A DNA stretch of 64,000 bases from Boesenbergia rotunda (GCA_024364735.1 JAGFNQ010000215.1:212916-276915); one strand, 5' to 3'. Shown: positions 46,496-59,800, counted from the first letter of the stretch. Translations and numbers: made by a program. Notes: generated from the sequence alone by a model not told the origin.

Positions 46496-46890
46496 GAGCT
46501 AGAAGATAAAGCTTGGAGGACCAATCAAAGTACCGTGCAACTTCTAGGTGTTGTGGCGTCTTGTGGACCTAAGTAACTTTCTCGGTGACTCCCAAAGATT
46601 GTTCCCGAACTAACGGAGGTTTCTTACTTGGAAAGACAATTGTCTTTAGGTCATGATTTGGTTTGTGAAATTTCTTTTAAAGCATCAACTACTAAAATTG
46701 ATTGTAGATAGTGATTGATACACACCCCAAAGTATAGGATGTTGGCCAAATTGCTCTAAAGCAGGGAGTTTTGATAAGGAGTGCATGAAGGGACCTATAT
46801 GCTCTAAATTTTATACTAAGAACAATTAAAGATTTGATCGATCTTAATTCAATCAGGGTTATTGCTTTTACAGTGCCCAAGATGAGTAAA
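46496..46890 (+). pseudogene. GCN1/ILITYHIA-like exons, block 1a
   Basis: GCN1 is a large HEAT-repeat protein that binds ribosomes and activates the GCN2 kinase. After a splice acceptor (ATATCCTCAG) the sequence reads LEDKAWRTNQSTVQLLG, then, past stops at two Gln/Cys-type positions, LPKIVPELTE. Near 46722 a second exon reads THPKV, a stop, then DVGQIALKQ. Decayed similarity continues to about 46890. These match adjoining parts of the plant GCN1 protein in the right order. Stops and indels show decay. This block corresponds to protein sequence downstream of block 1b, yet lies before it in the DNA. Confidence 0.75.
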
Positions 46891-47069
46891 AGACAAAAAT
46901 GAGAGTAATGGTTAAACTATTACTTATGAAGAAATCTGCTTGCACTTTTAATTTAGTCATTGAGTTATTTTTTCTCTTTTGAGGTTTTGTGGATTATCTT
47001 CATTTTGACATTGTGTATACATTTCTCACCTATTTTTGTTGCAATTTGACTATTATATTTTTGTTTTAG

Positions 47070-47345
47070 AAATTTAGCTAAGTCTCGTGAAGGAGCTTTA
47101 CTTGGATTGTAGCGCCTTTGTGAAAAGTTGGGTAGATTGTTTGAACTATAAGTATTCCAATATTTTAATTGTCAAATCTCATAAACAGACTTGTTTGGTG
47201 TTATTTTATGTATGTATTCTAGGTATGTCATTCAAATGCTGCCATTGCTTTTGGTTTCTTTTTCTAATCAAGTGAAGTAGTACGTGAAGTTGCTGAATGT
47301 GCTGCACGTTTCAACTGATATGCAAATAAGGCTCCAACCCCTTGA
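47070..47345 (+). pseudogene. GCN1/ILITYHIA-like exons, block 1b
   Basis: Sequence 47078-47155 reads KSREGALLG, a stop, then RLCEKLGRLFE. Sequence 47282-47311 reads VREVAECAAR, followed by decayed similarity to about 47345. Both match consecutive GCN1 exons. In the protein they come before the LEDKAWRT region (block 1a), so exon order is not collinear. A premature TAG and lost reading phase mean no product. Confidence 0.72.
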
Positions 47346-47639
47346 AATCTTAAATGCTAATGCATTTATAGAAAGTTGAGGCACTAATTAGAGGATGTGC
47401 TTTTGATTTATTTAAAACAATATCAATAATTTGTGTACCTTCATTATAATGAGTTGGGTTTATTTCTCTGTCATTTTATGTATTTTCTTAATTAGTTTAA
47501 CTATCACACCAATCCATTTTTTCTCTTCATGCAGTTTATCTTCTTAATTGTTATTAATGGAAAAAATTAAAGCTTGGTGCTAAAATTGTTTGGTATTCAG
47601 AGTTGACTATGATGCTCTTAGTCCTCCCCTGGTCGAATT

Positions 47640-48099
47640 TCTGGTATTCATGATATTCTCGAGATATTCTTGGTCTTTTCCTTATTACCTCCTGACCGAA
47701 GGATCAAGTTCCTCTCCCCGGTCGGGATGGATACAGACTTCTGGTATTTATGATTTTCTTATTACACTCCTGACTAAAGGATCATGTTTCTTGCTCTGAC
47801 AGGAAGGGATTTCGGATATTCATGGCGTTCTTGGCATTCTTTTGGTATCTTGGATCTTATTATTATTATTATTATCCTCCCGGGTATTCTTAGTATTCAT
47901 GGTATTTTGGTTTTTATGGTATTCATGGTATTCTGACACTTATGGTATTCTGGTATTCATGGAATTCTAGTTTTCATGGTATTCTGGTATTTATGATTTT
48001 CTTATTACACTCTTGACTAAAGGATCATGTTCCTTGCTCTGACAGGAAGGGATTTCAGATATTCATTGAGTTCTTGGCATTCTTTTGGTATCTTGGATC

Positions 48100-48130
<31 letters not shown>

Positions 48131-48610
48131 CCTCCCAGGTATTCTTAGTATTCATGATATTCTGGTTTGTATTCATGGTATTTTGGTATTCATGGTATTC
48201 TGACACTTATGGTATTCTGGTATTCATGGAATTCTAGTTTTCATGGTATTCTGGTATTCATGGTATTCTTATTATATATATATCCTCCCGGGGTATTCTT
48301 CCTTGGTATTCATTGTATTTTGGCACTTTTGGTATTCATGGTATTCTGGGTATTTTGGTATTCTGGTATTCATGGTATTCATGATAGATATATATATATC
48401 CTCCCAGGGTATTCTTGGTATTCATTGTATTTTGACATTTCTGGTATTCATGGTATTCGGGTATTTAGGATATTTTGGTATTCATGGTATTCATTATATT
48501 CTAGCACTTCTGGTATTCATGGTATTCTCAAGGTATTCTTGTTCTTTTCCTTATTAACCTCTCTATCCGGTCGGATATTTATGGCATTCTCATGGTATTC
48601 TTGGTCTTCT
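47640..48610 (+). repeat. Minisatellite of GGTATTCATGGTATTCTGG units
   Basis: About 1 kb is built from GGTATTC, followed by ATGGTATTC or TGGTATTC, in irregular arrays. A larger unit is duplicated: GACAGGAAGGGATTTC...TTATTATTATT occurs at about 47800-47880 and 48042-48130. TTA trinucleotide runs (47857-47875, 48100-48130) and short TA runs are interspersed. The frames open through it (179 and 104 residues, VFMVFWYSWYS-like) are repeat translations, not genes. Confidence 0.88.
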
Positions 48611-49034
48611 TATTGTTTTCCTGACCTAGGGATCGAGTTTCTCTTCTGTCTAAATTATGAAACCGAATTGGCTTTTGTTTGGCCATCAATATGGTTTTCT
48701 TCGTGAGAGTCATCAAATAGAGATACATGCTTTCTTATACATATACTTCTCCTTTTGTTATTTCTATAAAGTTGTTTTCATAAAATGTTTTTTATTCTAA
48801 GATATGGTGCAAGATATCTTATACAAACCTTTTCTGATTTATAGAAGTTCATATGCAAAATAGAAAAAAAATTATGATTTCATGAACTTTCACTTTTTCT
48901 CTTGTAATGGAATCTTAATCAAGACCTCCTTTTTTTCCACTTATAAGCAGAGTATATTATCCATTATTTAATAAGGAATGAATCATTTTGTGTCCCTTTT
49001 GAACTAGCGACTTTCGCATACATTAGGATAATAA

Positions 49035-49320
49035 CATGAGGCCCAACAATTTAATATAAAAGGTCTCGTAATTCTCTCTTTCAAATAATTGATGCTATAA
49101 TTTTTAAAGTTTCTTATAAGTTGCCACGAACTGATGTAGGTAGTTAGATTAGAGTCCTTTACCTCTTAATATGAGTCGGCCTTTAAATCTAGAAAGATTG
49201 AGCTATAATTTCTAGAATGATCCATGTAGTCCTTTACCTCTTAATATGAGTAAGCTCTTAAATTTAGTTCATCCTACTGATCTTGCTTCCATACATTGAA
49301 TTGTTGTACTTTGTTATGAC
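49035..49320 (+). repeat. Dispersed repeat, partner at 59965-60215
   Basis: Shared blocks are AGTTTCTTATAAGTT, CCTTTACCTC-TAATATGAGTC, and CTTGCTTCCAT-CATTGAATTGTT, in the same order and orientation. Within this copy CCTTTACCTCTTAATATGAG occurs twice. It is an unclassified repeat with no coding capacity. Confidence 0.7.
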
Positions 49321-49482
49321 ATCTATTTGGTGAATAGTAAGTTGTCCATATCTATTAGCTAGTCAAATATGTTTTAGAGTATTCCCTACAAAAAAGAGAT
49401 TTAGGATATATTTTGGCCATATTTCCCTTAGGTGATCCCTTGTGTTATTGCAAATGTCTTTAATGGTGTTTCATAAAATATA

Positions 49483-50313
49483 GTCACAGAGGCATTTTCA
49501 AATTGATTTTTATGTGATAATTTATTTCTTTTCTGGATGGAAAGAATTATGACATTCGCAGAAGATCCTGAGGTCTCTCAAGTGCAGAGGCACCTAACAT
49601 TTTTAAAGGAACATGTTTTTATGGAGGTAAATTAATTGAAAATCACCACTTAAGTTAATATCCACTTGATTGGTTGAAAAGAATTGTCTTCTACAGGCTA
49701 TCTCTATCACTGAGGCTTTTGTACTGTCCAAAATGCATCAGACTGCCTACAGTTGGCTATATCAAGGTCACTTATACTTGCTTAAATTAAGTTAGATTAT
49801 CATTAATTGAATAGAATCTTATTGTTGTCATGACACTGTTAGGATGTTATTATTCTGAGTATATTCGATTATGCTGTAAAAGATAAGTTTGAATTCAATG
49901 ATTTATGTTAATAATGCTGCTGTAAGGATCTCAAAATTGCAAGTATCCTTGATTGTCTTATTTGATTTTATCATCTCTATTTTTTTTTAATTGTTACATT
50001 GCCCTTTTGAAAGTATTTTCAATGTTGAAAGATGATATACCTCTTTATCCAAGAACTATTTGCAAGAATGAAGTCTACATCGACATTCATTGAATCAAAA
50101 AGGGACTTGGTAATGCAAAGTTATCTAGATACTTTTGCTATCTTGCATACACGTAGATATTATTTTTGATTCGAGCTTTTGATGTTTCATGGAATTTTGG
50201 CTTTTATTCATAATTAATTTGAACGATTATGACTTTGATTATTTATTTGTAGTGATCCATATCATCTGATTCGAATAAAACCATAGTATCCTTGAACTTT
50301 GTTTCTTTTGTAG
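49483..50313 (+). repeat. Segmental duplication, copy A (copy B at 50832-51570)
   Basis: The two copies lie 1.35 kb apart and share most of their sequence. In copy A an exon-like frame reads MERIMTFAEDPEVSQVQRHL and continues to a GT donor after ATGGAG; the next segment after TTCTACAG reads AISITEAFVLSKMHQTAYSW and ends at another donor. The protein family is not recognised. Copy B keeps the first exon but has lost most of the second. Confidence 0.7.
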
Positions 50314-50324
50314 GGGAGCATACT

Positions 50325-50775
50325 GTAATCTCTATCTTGGTTACTATATTTTACTAGTGTTTGCTATTGGTAACTCTGCTTTTTGTTGGTAGTGCAAAAC
50401 AAATATCCTTATCCTCTTTCTTAACCATGATGGCAATCTTCTTCGGTCCTATGTGTTTCAACAAGAGCGAATCACCATTCTCAAGATTTTGGACAATGTT
50501 GTGATTCCCCACCGGAATCATCCATTGTTTTTTTTATTATGATTATGGTTTTACCTTTTGTTGTTTAAGTCCTAGTTTCTTCTCTATCTAATCAGAGTTG
50601 TTCTAGGTTTGATTTGGCTTTGTTTATTTATTTCCTTTGTGATTCGAATGTAAGTTTTTATTTCCATTTTTTATTTTTATTTGATTGGGGATTTGGGCAG
50701 TTGCTATGTAGCTTGTTTGTTCTTGATAAGGCTGTCCTAGACTTTTTTGGGATGTGAGATCTTTCTGATTATACT
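50325..50775 (+). repeat. Dispersed duplicate, partner at 44735-45260
   Basis: Order and orientation of shared blocks match the partner (see 44735-45260). It lies between the two copies of the 49.5/50.8-kb duplication. Confidence 0.7.
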
Positions 50776-50831
50776 AATCGGTGATCATTTGGGTTGCTGC
50801 ATAGATCTACTTTTTTGATAAAGGTATTCAC

Positions 50832-51570
50832 AAAGGTATTTTCAAATTGATTTTTTGTGATAATTTATTCCTTTTCGGGATGGAAAGAAGTATGACAATT
50901 ACAGAAGATCCTGAGGTCTCTCAAGTGAAGAGGCACCAAACATTTTTGAAGGAACATGCTTTTATGGAGGTAAATTAATTAAAAATCACCACTGTCCACT
51001 TGATTGGTTTAAAAGAATTGTCTTCTATTCAAAATACATCAAATTTCTAGAGTTGGCTATATCAAGGTCACATATACTTGCTTAAATTAAGTTAGGCTAT
51101 CATTAATGGAATAGAATTTCATTGTTGTCATGACACTCTTAGGATATTATTCTGAGGGTATTGGATGCGGTAAACACAGTTTAAATTCAATGATTCACGT
51201 TAATAATGCAGCTGTGAATTGCAAGTATCCTTGTTTGTATTATTTAACTTTACCATCTCTGATTTTTTTTTAAATTTGACATTGACCTTTTGAAGGTTGT
51301 TTTAATGTTGAAAGGTATATTACCTCTTTTATCCAAGAACTATTTGCAAGGATGAAGTCTACGTCGGCGACATGTATTGAATAGAAAAGGGACCTAGTAA
51401 TGCAAAGTTATCTAGATACTTTTGCTATCTTGCATACATGTAGATATTATTTTTTTTTCAAAACTAATTTGAAGGATTATAACTTTTATTCCTTATTTTT
51501 AGTGATTCATTTCATCTTTTTCCAACAAGACCATAGTATCTCAAACTTTGTTTCTTTTGAGGGAATTCAG
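50832..51570 (+). repeat. Segmental duplication, copy B
   Basis: It aligns with 49483-50313: GAAGATCCTGAGGTCTCTCA, the CCAAGAACTATTTGCAAG block, ATGCAAAGTTATCTAGATAC and ACCATAGTATC. The exon-like frame reads MERSMTITEDPEVSQVKRHQ here. The AISITEAF exon is largely deleted, so copy B is the more degraded of the two. Confidence 0.7.
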
Positions 51571-54490
51571 GTAGACTCAATACCTTTCATTGTTTTTACC
51601 CCATAAACTCTTTGGATGTTATCCAACATTAATTTAGTTCCTTAGAGAAGTATATTTGCAATTAGAAGACTAGCAGAAGCATGTGTTCCCTAGAGAACAA
51701 AATTAATGTTAATATCAAGAAATTCAATAATCTTAGAATTTGTAAAATGTCCTCCCATTTTCCCGTTCTGAGTTATATTACAACAAGACACTTGTTCTTT
51801 ATAAACTCTCAAATGTGCTTATAGTGTGAGTATCTATTTGTGAAATTGTCGCCTTTTCATTTTGTTAAATTCAATTTCTTTTTAATAGTTTCATGTTGTT
51901 GCTCCTCATCATGAAATGGTTTAAACCATTATTTGGTTTGTTAACTATGCACACAGGAGCTTCTTAGTTATCAAATTTAGAGTTTGATGTAGCTAATCTC
52001 ATGTTCCCAATTCATCTTTTCTATAAGCTTTTGATATCTAATGCATAAGTTGCTAAACAATTTTTTTTATAGAAGTAATTCTTATTGCTTTCATCCTTAT
52101 CTTTGCATGATACTTTTGTTTTTTTACTTTCCAATATATTTTGTTGCTTTGGACTACTTCTGTTTGGTGAAAAGGAATACTTTTTTCTGAAAAAAATCAT
52201 ATAAATAAAAACACATTAAAACATGGGCAAGGAGAAAGAAATAAAAGGGGAAAGAATTAATTATTAAGGGGTTTTATGAAGTTGATTTATGTCTCTAAGC
52301 ATTTATGAGATTTAAAATGCATTAGAACTAAACTAATAAGCCCTTCATTGACATCTAAACTAATAAACTTCTCATGAATCATGATATTTGATTATGATTT
52401 TATATTCATATTTTAAATGTTTGTTATTGGTGTACTTGTGCAATTTGATTTTAGTCATAAATCCTCCCTTCCCAGCAATAACTATAACTAGTATGTGTTG
52501 ATTTTCTATTACTCAAATGTAATTATGATGGGATATTATGCTAAATAAGATTAGTGAGTTAATTTGATATTTAACTTGAATTTATATTGGAAGGAATATA
52601 GCTTCTCTCTTCTATATAAATCTTGGCATTATATTTCTAGTGGTTATGAATTTTGAATAAATGATTTAAATATCATGTTTACAACATAAGAATTTTTCTT
52701 TTGAATTTGTCGCAAATGTATCCTAAACTAGTTGACTAACTTAAAGAATATAGAGATTCCTTGTAAACAAAAGTTAGTTGTATTAGCCAAGCAATAATAG
52801 TATCCAACTCATGTTGAAGACGAACACTAGTATCACTATATGGGCCATGTTTATAACTAGTATTTTTTTTTCTTCAATAGGTCTTATACAGATAGAGTGA
52901 AACAATAGGTTCATTTTGACCTTTGATTTTTTTTGTTTGCATATTTAAAGTTATTCCTAACACTATCTTGCAAGTCTTGGATGCTAGAGAAGAGAATTTT
53001 GGGAGGAGAATCATTGTCATTGAATAAGGTGAAGTTTTTTTTGTTGCTGTTGTATAATTTAACCTTTATTTTATTGCAACCTTAAAGTTGTTCTTTAGAA
53101 TATATCATGCAACCCTCATGAGCTACAAAAGAGATTTGGGCTGGAGCACCATTGTTGTTGAAGAAGGTAATTTTTTTAGCATTGTTGGCATTGCCGGTAT
53201 CATTTAGTTGTCAACATGTATGTTAACCAAATTGTCCTCCCACTATTGTTTTATCTTGTTGGTAGCTCCTTTTGCTTGAGTAGTAAGCCATCGTGGTCCT
53301 CCAATTACACCTATATAATTTACTTTTTTGAGTATTAGATCTTTAAGTTGTTCTTAGGCATGTATTTTCTTCCTACATTTGTTAAAGTTTTTTTGCCATT
53401 TCAAGGAGTAGATTATTAAGTTGATTGCCCAATTGGATGCTTGAACTCATGAAATTACCTAATGGAGATCAAACTTCATTATTGATGTAAATTCTATGTT
53501 TTATATTTTATGATTAAGATATTATTTTAGTTAATCGTCAAACTCTATTCACTTTACAAAGTGTCTATATCTTTGGCAAAAATATGGGTGTTTTTGTGGG
53601 TTTTTAAGTCATAATAGCCATTTTATTTCTAGTTCTTAAATCAACTTTATTGTTACTTATTTTTCCTATTCTCAAATGTGACTTATAAATAGATATGATT
53701 CTGATAATTGATTCATAATAATTACGAAAGTAGATGGAAGGGATAGTAGGATGAAAATGATAAGAGACATGCTAATTATTTTAATAGGTAATCGCACACA
53801 TTAATTTTAAGAATTGAAATATGTGGCAAAAAATATCACAAAATACAAAATAAGTATTTAAGACACACCTAATAAGCAACTATTTAGTTTGAAAGTTGAG
53901 GTTCTGTTTGATTGACTTCGTAATTCAAAAACTTCTCAAGTTGTTGACTAATTGTGATAGCAATTTGGTATAGTATCACTTGGTTAAGACTCTAGATTCA
54001 AATAACTTGTTTATCTCATTTGTGCACATGTAAAATCTAGTTCCATAGGTGTTTAAACCAAAAATCAACAAATAAACTTGTAGGTAGCATGGTTGTACAA
54101 AAAACATGAATAATTAGGGCTAGAAAACTTTTACTTTCCTGTTTTTTGTGATCTGTTCATAATTATATGTGCTATATTTTATGGATATATTCAACTAAAA
54201 TCATTGTTCTCATGAATATTCAATGATAGTTTATGATTAGTATCATCGCGACCAAACTGTGATAGTTTGTGGCTTCAACGTACTTTACTACTTTGTAATT
54301 GATAATATTATTTTGAATTTCCATTAACAGTGAATAATATAGCTGGATTTCTTCAATTATGTTCACTTAACAAAATATACTTTATGACAATGTAGGTGAT
54401 CATTGATTTTCACTTTCTAGCCTTGCTATCCATGTGACAGTTGCTTGTTGGATCTCATAGTAGTTTTCTATTTGTATATTATTCCAAGTT
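51571..54490. other. Unassigned T-rich stretch
   Basis: No supportable gene is present. Weak internal duplication occurs around 52975-53170 (two stretches with GAGA-TTTGGG and CATTGT-TTGAA-AAGGT). Confidence 0.4.
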
Positions 54491-54492
54491 AA

Positions 54493-54975
54493 ATATATTC
54501 TTTTTGTCAAAAGTTATAAGGGGTATTTTCTTCTTTTTTTTTGCTTGAGGCTGATAAGTTAGACATGATTTTCTTGCCACTTGCACTTCAGGAAACATTT
54601 AAAATTTTCTTTGGAAAATGAATAATTCTGGCTAAAATTTAGCATTCTGATATTAAGATAGTGAGTTTGGCAATTTAAAGTTAATACCTTAGATGTTTTA
54701 CATTGTTGTTTACTCATATTGATGTATATATTCTTTTTGTCAAAAGTTATAAGGGGTATTTTCTTCTTCTTTTTTTTGCTTGAGGCTGATAAGTTAGACA
54801 TGATTTTCTTGCCACTTGCACTTCAGGAAACATTTACACTTCAGGAAACATTTAAAATTTTCTTTGGAAAATGAATAATTCTAGTTAAAATTTAGCATTC
54901 TGATATTAAGATAGTGAGTTTGACAATTTAAAGTTAATACCTTAGATGTTTTACATTGTTGTTGACTCGTATTGA
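54493..54975 (+). repeat. 233-bp tandem duplication
   Basis: TTCTTTTTGTCAAAAG starts at 54498 and 54731. The copies are nearly identical through GATGTTTTACATTGTTGTT. Copy 2 also carries an extra local duplication of ACACTTCAGGAAACATTT (about 54820-54855). The high identity implies a recent event. Confidence 0.92.
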
Positions 54976-55399
54976 TGTATCAAACTTTGTTTTATGGTGA
55001 ATTATCTTGAATTGTGCTTATTATACTAAACATTTTGTTTTCATTTTTCTTTTACTTTTTGATATAATAATTTATAGAGATGCTTCCTATAAATATTGTA
55101 CAACCCGTGATTAAAAAATAAAAATAAAATTGGCACTTTTTTAGAGAACTAATATAGATGAAGGATCCATTTTGTTTTTCTCAAGCCATGATATTATATT
55201 TGGTCCTAGTTAGTATGTTTTGCTGCTACAAGATGGTTGATATGTTGACATAGAAGTTCGTAAAAAGGACTCAAGCGATTCAAATGACGACCAAAATTGC
55301 TCAAGCGGCTGGATTGGGAGTTCTGTTCAGCTCACCTACTTCCTCGAGCTTCTCCTCCCAACTACCTCAGAAGGACTCAGGAACTCTAATTCAGGCTGC

Positions 55400-56705
55400 T
55401 GTCGAAGAAGAGAACTAGGAGGGGAGCAAGTCGGAGTTCTGGAGGAGGAAGAAGAGATAGTGGAAGAAGAGAAGCGTATGCTGTGACATTAAATGCGGTG
55501 AAGGACAAATGCACATTGAAGGATTTGACTGATGACAATTTGTCAGTGGTGACTTGGCAAACCAAGGGCACAGACATGGGGATGGTTGTGTGTGGGGGAG
55601 CAAGAAGACAGTGGCCGGGATCATAAAAGAGGTGGATGAGTATTTCCTGAAAGCTGCTACCACAGGCAAGGATGTAGCAGTTGTTCTAGAATCAAATCAC
55701 AGTTGTTGTCATTCCTGGGACATCAAGAAGGAGAAAAGGTAATCTTTACCTCATCTCTTTGTATGATGCTGCGACTGCCCATGATGCTCACTTCTGTATA
55801 TGTTTATTGTTTTCCACCTTACTACTGTTATCTAAATGCTTATTTAAAGAATGAATAAATAATCTTTAGAGAATGAATCTATGATCAAAAGTGTATTTTC
55901 TTGCTCAAACATTATGATTTAGATTTAGTAGTTCATTCTGTGATGTCAGTTGATAACTGGATAAGAACTATGTTGGCAATTTTACTGCTTATAACTATAA
56001 GATTGAGCCACACAGAAGATAGGAGAAGCCTCTAACTACATGTTTAAGGAATTAATTTACAGAATTTCTTCTCTTTGGTTTTGATTAATTCAGTAAGTAA
56101 AATGGTATTGTTGTTTTATGTATTTTCAGGAAAGAGTTCAAAGTCTGCCAAGGTCATAATGCATTGTCGTGGAGTTGGTCCTTCTGATCTTCTCATTCTC
56201 ACAGAGATGCTCATGGTGCAGGTAATGTTTTGGTCCCGGTAAGCATAGCACAACACTCGAAAAACTTTTCAGCCGAGAGCAGAAGCTCTATAAGCAAGTG
56301 AAGGTAAACATGCTGTTGCAGCTAGTCCTCCATCTATCTTCTAAATGAAGAAAATCTATCCATGTGTAAATTAGCCATCCTCTCTTTTTATACAGAACTT
56401 TATCTGTTTATTAGAGGTGATTTAAGAGAAACATTTGTAGTTCCTTTTGGATATTCACAGACTTTTTCTTAGTTTGATAATTGTATAGTTGTCTTATCAG
56501 ATGACTTACTAATTCCAGGATGAGAAGATTGCCAAGTTCCAGCATATGAGGAGAAACTCGAAGTTGGAGAGTATGATTCTGTGAAAACTGAGAAAACTCG
56601 CTTAGACATTGAAGAGTTGCAATGCCGGATGATTTGTTTAAAGGTGTCAATAAACGGAACATGTTTATCCATATCAAAGCTTTGGGATGATGAGCTTTTC
56701 CCTCG
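55400..56705 (+). pseudogene. DUF632 (nitrate regulatory gene2-like) gene fragment
   Basis: DUF630/DUF632 proteins are plant-specific and largely coiled coil; some members affect leaf rolling or nitrate signalling. Here the first exon (to 55738) reads LNAVKDKCTLKDLTDDNLS, then after a frameshift in a G-run KTVAGIIKEVDEYFLKAA. Exon 56130-56221 encodes LSWSWSF. A following segment to 56303 reads LEKLFSREQKLYKQVK. Exon 56519-56705 reads LDIEELQCRM and ISKLWDDELFPR, ending at a GT donor. Splice sites are mostly intact, but the frame breaks at least twice. The N-terminal domain and the last exon (C-terminal third of DUF632) are missing. GCN1 sequence starts 190 bp further on. Confidence 0.78.
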
Positions 56706-56898
56706 GTAAATAGAATTCGTTAGGTAGGAATATAGCCATTGTTTAACTAGAAACTTAGAAATTCGAGTTTATTGCTTGATGATGCTAACTAATTTAAGTT
56801 TTGAGTTAATCTTTTTCCTAGTTTGGTGATATTATCTTGACTGTGCATCAGTTAGGTGATTGTGTTTTTCTTATTGCCACTTTACTATTTTGCAACAG

Positions 56899-59800
56899 AC
56901 TGACAATGAAGTTAATGTTGTTGTTGAACATAAACGTATCTCATATTTTTTATGTTTGGCTGCATTGCATGTATGGAAGACTATCATGGCAAATACTCCT
57001 AAAACTCTCAAAGAAATAATGCCAGTCTTAATCGGTACTCTGCTTTCATCTCTCGCTTCATATTCATTAGAAAGATGAAATGTTTGTTTTCTAAAGAAAT
57101 TGAAGTATTTAGTATGTACGCACTCAACTGAATAACCAATGATCTAGTATTTAGTGTGAACTTGTTCGTCAGCTTGGCGAGAGTATTTTGGCTTCAATTA
57201 TTCCAATTTTAGTTCAAGGGCTTAACCACCCTGACAATAGTAGAAGACAAGTGAGTTTATTTTGTTTTGATACTTGCTTAAATGCTCTTCGAAAATATTT
57301 TTCAACATGTGCCTTGGCGATGTTTCCTTTAGCTCATATTTATTTATAATGTGTACCATTCCACGAGTCTTTTAGCATGTGACTAATAATTCATGAGAAT
57401 TTAAATTGTTAAACAGTGCTAATAAAATGTCATTTAGTGTTCTTGAATATACTTCACTTTTTTTTGGGTTCAGTTTACTGGTAATAAATTCATTTCTGTG
57501 AATGCTTAAGTATTGGAGTGTTTTGTTCAGTAAAGTGCTTGATTAAGCGTTCTGTGCTGCTTGAGTCTTTATTTTTATCATGTTTATTCATGATAGCTAG
57601 ACTTTGCTCTTCTTAATTATTGCTAATCATATTCATATTGTGCTTCAGGAGGGTGTATGCATTGGTCTGAAGTCATGGCGATTGTTGGTAAACACCAATT
57701 ACTAAACTTTATGGATGAACTTATCCTACAATACATACAACTCTATGTGATAGGTTTGATTTTCTGTTTTCTATTTGCACTTTTTGTTTGTATGATGTTG
57801 AAAATTTATTCAACTTGTATGATCACTCTTCAATTTGTCATGCAAGAGGTTCCTGAATCTGGCTTGGCATTTAGCACTCTTTACCAGGTTTACCTGTATG
57901 TTCTATTTGATGTTGCTTAATTGCTAATTGTATACAAGCTGCTTATAACGAGAATGCCATGTTGCAAAGTGCTAGAATGCAAGTAAGTAATTGATGAAAT
58001 TGTTCCCACACTCCATGCATTAGAGGATGATGAAACTTCTGATACAACACTTGATTGACTCAAACAAATATTGACGTTATTTAATCATTTGGTGTTTTCA
58101 TACTTCTTAAGTGATGGCGCAAGCATGCTTGTTTAATTACCCTTGAATCCTCATTTCTTGCCTCACATCCTGCCTAAATTAGTTCGCCTTCTACTTTCAT
58201 GAGTGCCTTTATATGCAGTCTCTTTCAGTCGATATTTTTAGAGATTGACATGGTTTTCACTGTTCATCTTATCTAGTCCCTTCAATGCTTATGCTTTGGG
58301 AGCTTTAGCTGAAGTTGTTGTCTTAATTCACATATTGGAATGATCCTCTCACCATTAATTATGCAATTGGTGATGATGATGTGGTAAAACAATTTATGAC
58401 TTAGTAAAAAAACTTTCGTATTATTCATTGTTGTAAATCGGCGCCTAGCCCCTAGCGCCGCCTAGCGCTAGCGGCACCCACCGTTGCCGCTATGCGCCTA
58501 GCCCCCACCCCTAGGCCGATTAGCGCCGACTAGCGCTAGCGTACCTCCCCCTACCGCTACGATTTTACAACCTTTGTATTATTTTTCTTAAATACGACCA
58601 TTTGACTCTCACAATAGGTGATCAACCTTTTTACTCTTAAAACTTTTTTCTTATGACTTTTATGGAACATTTGTTGTTGGATAAGGTCCAAATCCAATAA
58701 TTATATGTTTGTCTTTGGACATTGCCAACAATATTTTTTGAATTCCTATTTCATACCTCTGCATGGTTTTCTTAAATTGAATTTATCTTTGCTCTTTCAA
58801 ATATCATAATATTTCACCTTAGTATAATGATAACCATTATTCATAAATTGTTGAAAAATGCAGGATATGATTTTTAGATTAACAAGTGAGGAACACCAAA
58901 TGCTTGTATATCTTTTCTAACAATGAATTTTCAAACAATGAAGCATTCCTTTCTTCTGTTGATTCCTTTGCATGTGCTTTTTCTCAGCCGACATTATTAG
59001 TCTTGCACTAATTAATCCGTTAAATGGATTTGGAAAAACTATTAGAGTCTCTTTTCAAAGCATTTGCTTTTTTATTTTAACTTATAAAATATTTTTTAGG
59101 GTAGTATTCCCTGTTGCATGACCTAGGCAAATCTGCTTCTTTTATTATCCAAGTTTTTTTAATCGCTTTTTAGTTGATTTATGGATAACTAAGTTTCTTG
59201 CATTGTGCAGTGTTACTCATTTATGTGGATCAAAGTTAGAGAATTTTTGGCCTTCTTAAGCAATGTGAATATGATAAATATTGTTGACTGAATTAATGCC
59301 AAATGCTTAGGATCTTCAAACTTCTGCAAAGAAGGCTTCAGTAATAGTGGTCTAGTCATTAACGAGGAAGTCATTCCCTCCTTGATATCGGAGCTTCTTA
59401 CAGGAGTGGCTAATAACCAGGTTTTGTTAAGTTAGATTATTTTAACTTATATTGATTGTTTACCTCCTTTAGGCAATCAATGATCCCGTGTGTAGGCTTT
59501 GATGAGAAGAGGTTCTTCATACTTGATAAGCTATTTTTACAACAATACCATGTTATATTTGGAGGATGAAGCATCCAATATATGCACACTTGTTATATAT
59601 AACAATACCATGTTATATATGCACACTTGTTACTTTGCTAAGTGATTTTGATTCAGTTGTTGTCATGGTAAATCGGGGGAAAGAATGTTACATTTTGCTT
59701 ACTGTATGCTCTATATGACAGGGCTGCTTGGGAAGCTTATTGTATGCTCTAAAAGGATGTCCTTTCTTCATTCATTAAAGATGTCCGAGATGCTCTCTCT

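Noticed and set aside
48167..48706. 179-codon plus-strand frame rich in Phe, Trp, Tyr and Val
   Set aside because: It is a translation of the GGTATTC minisatellite; it looks membrane-like only because the repeat unit lacks stops.
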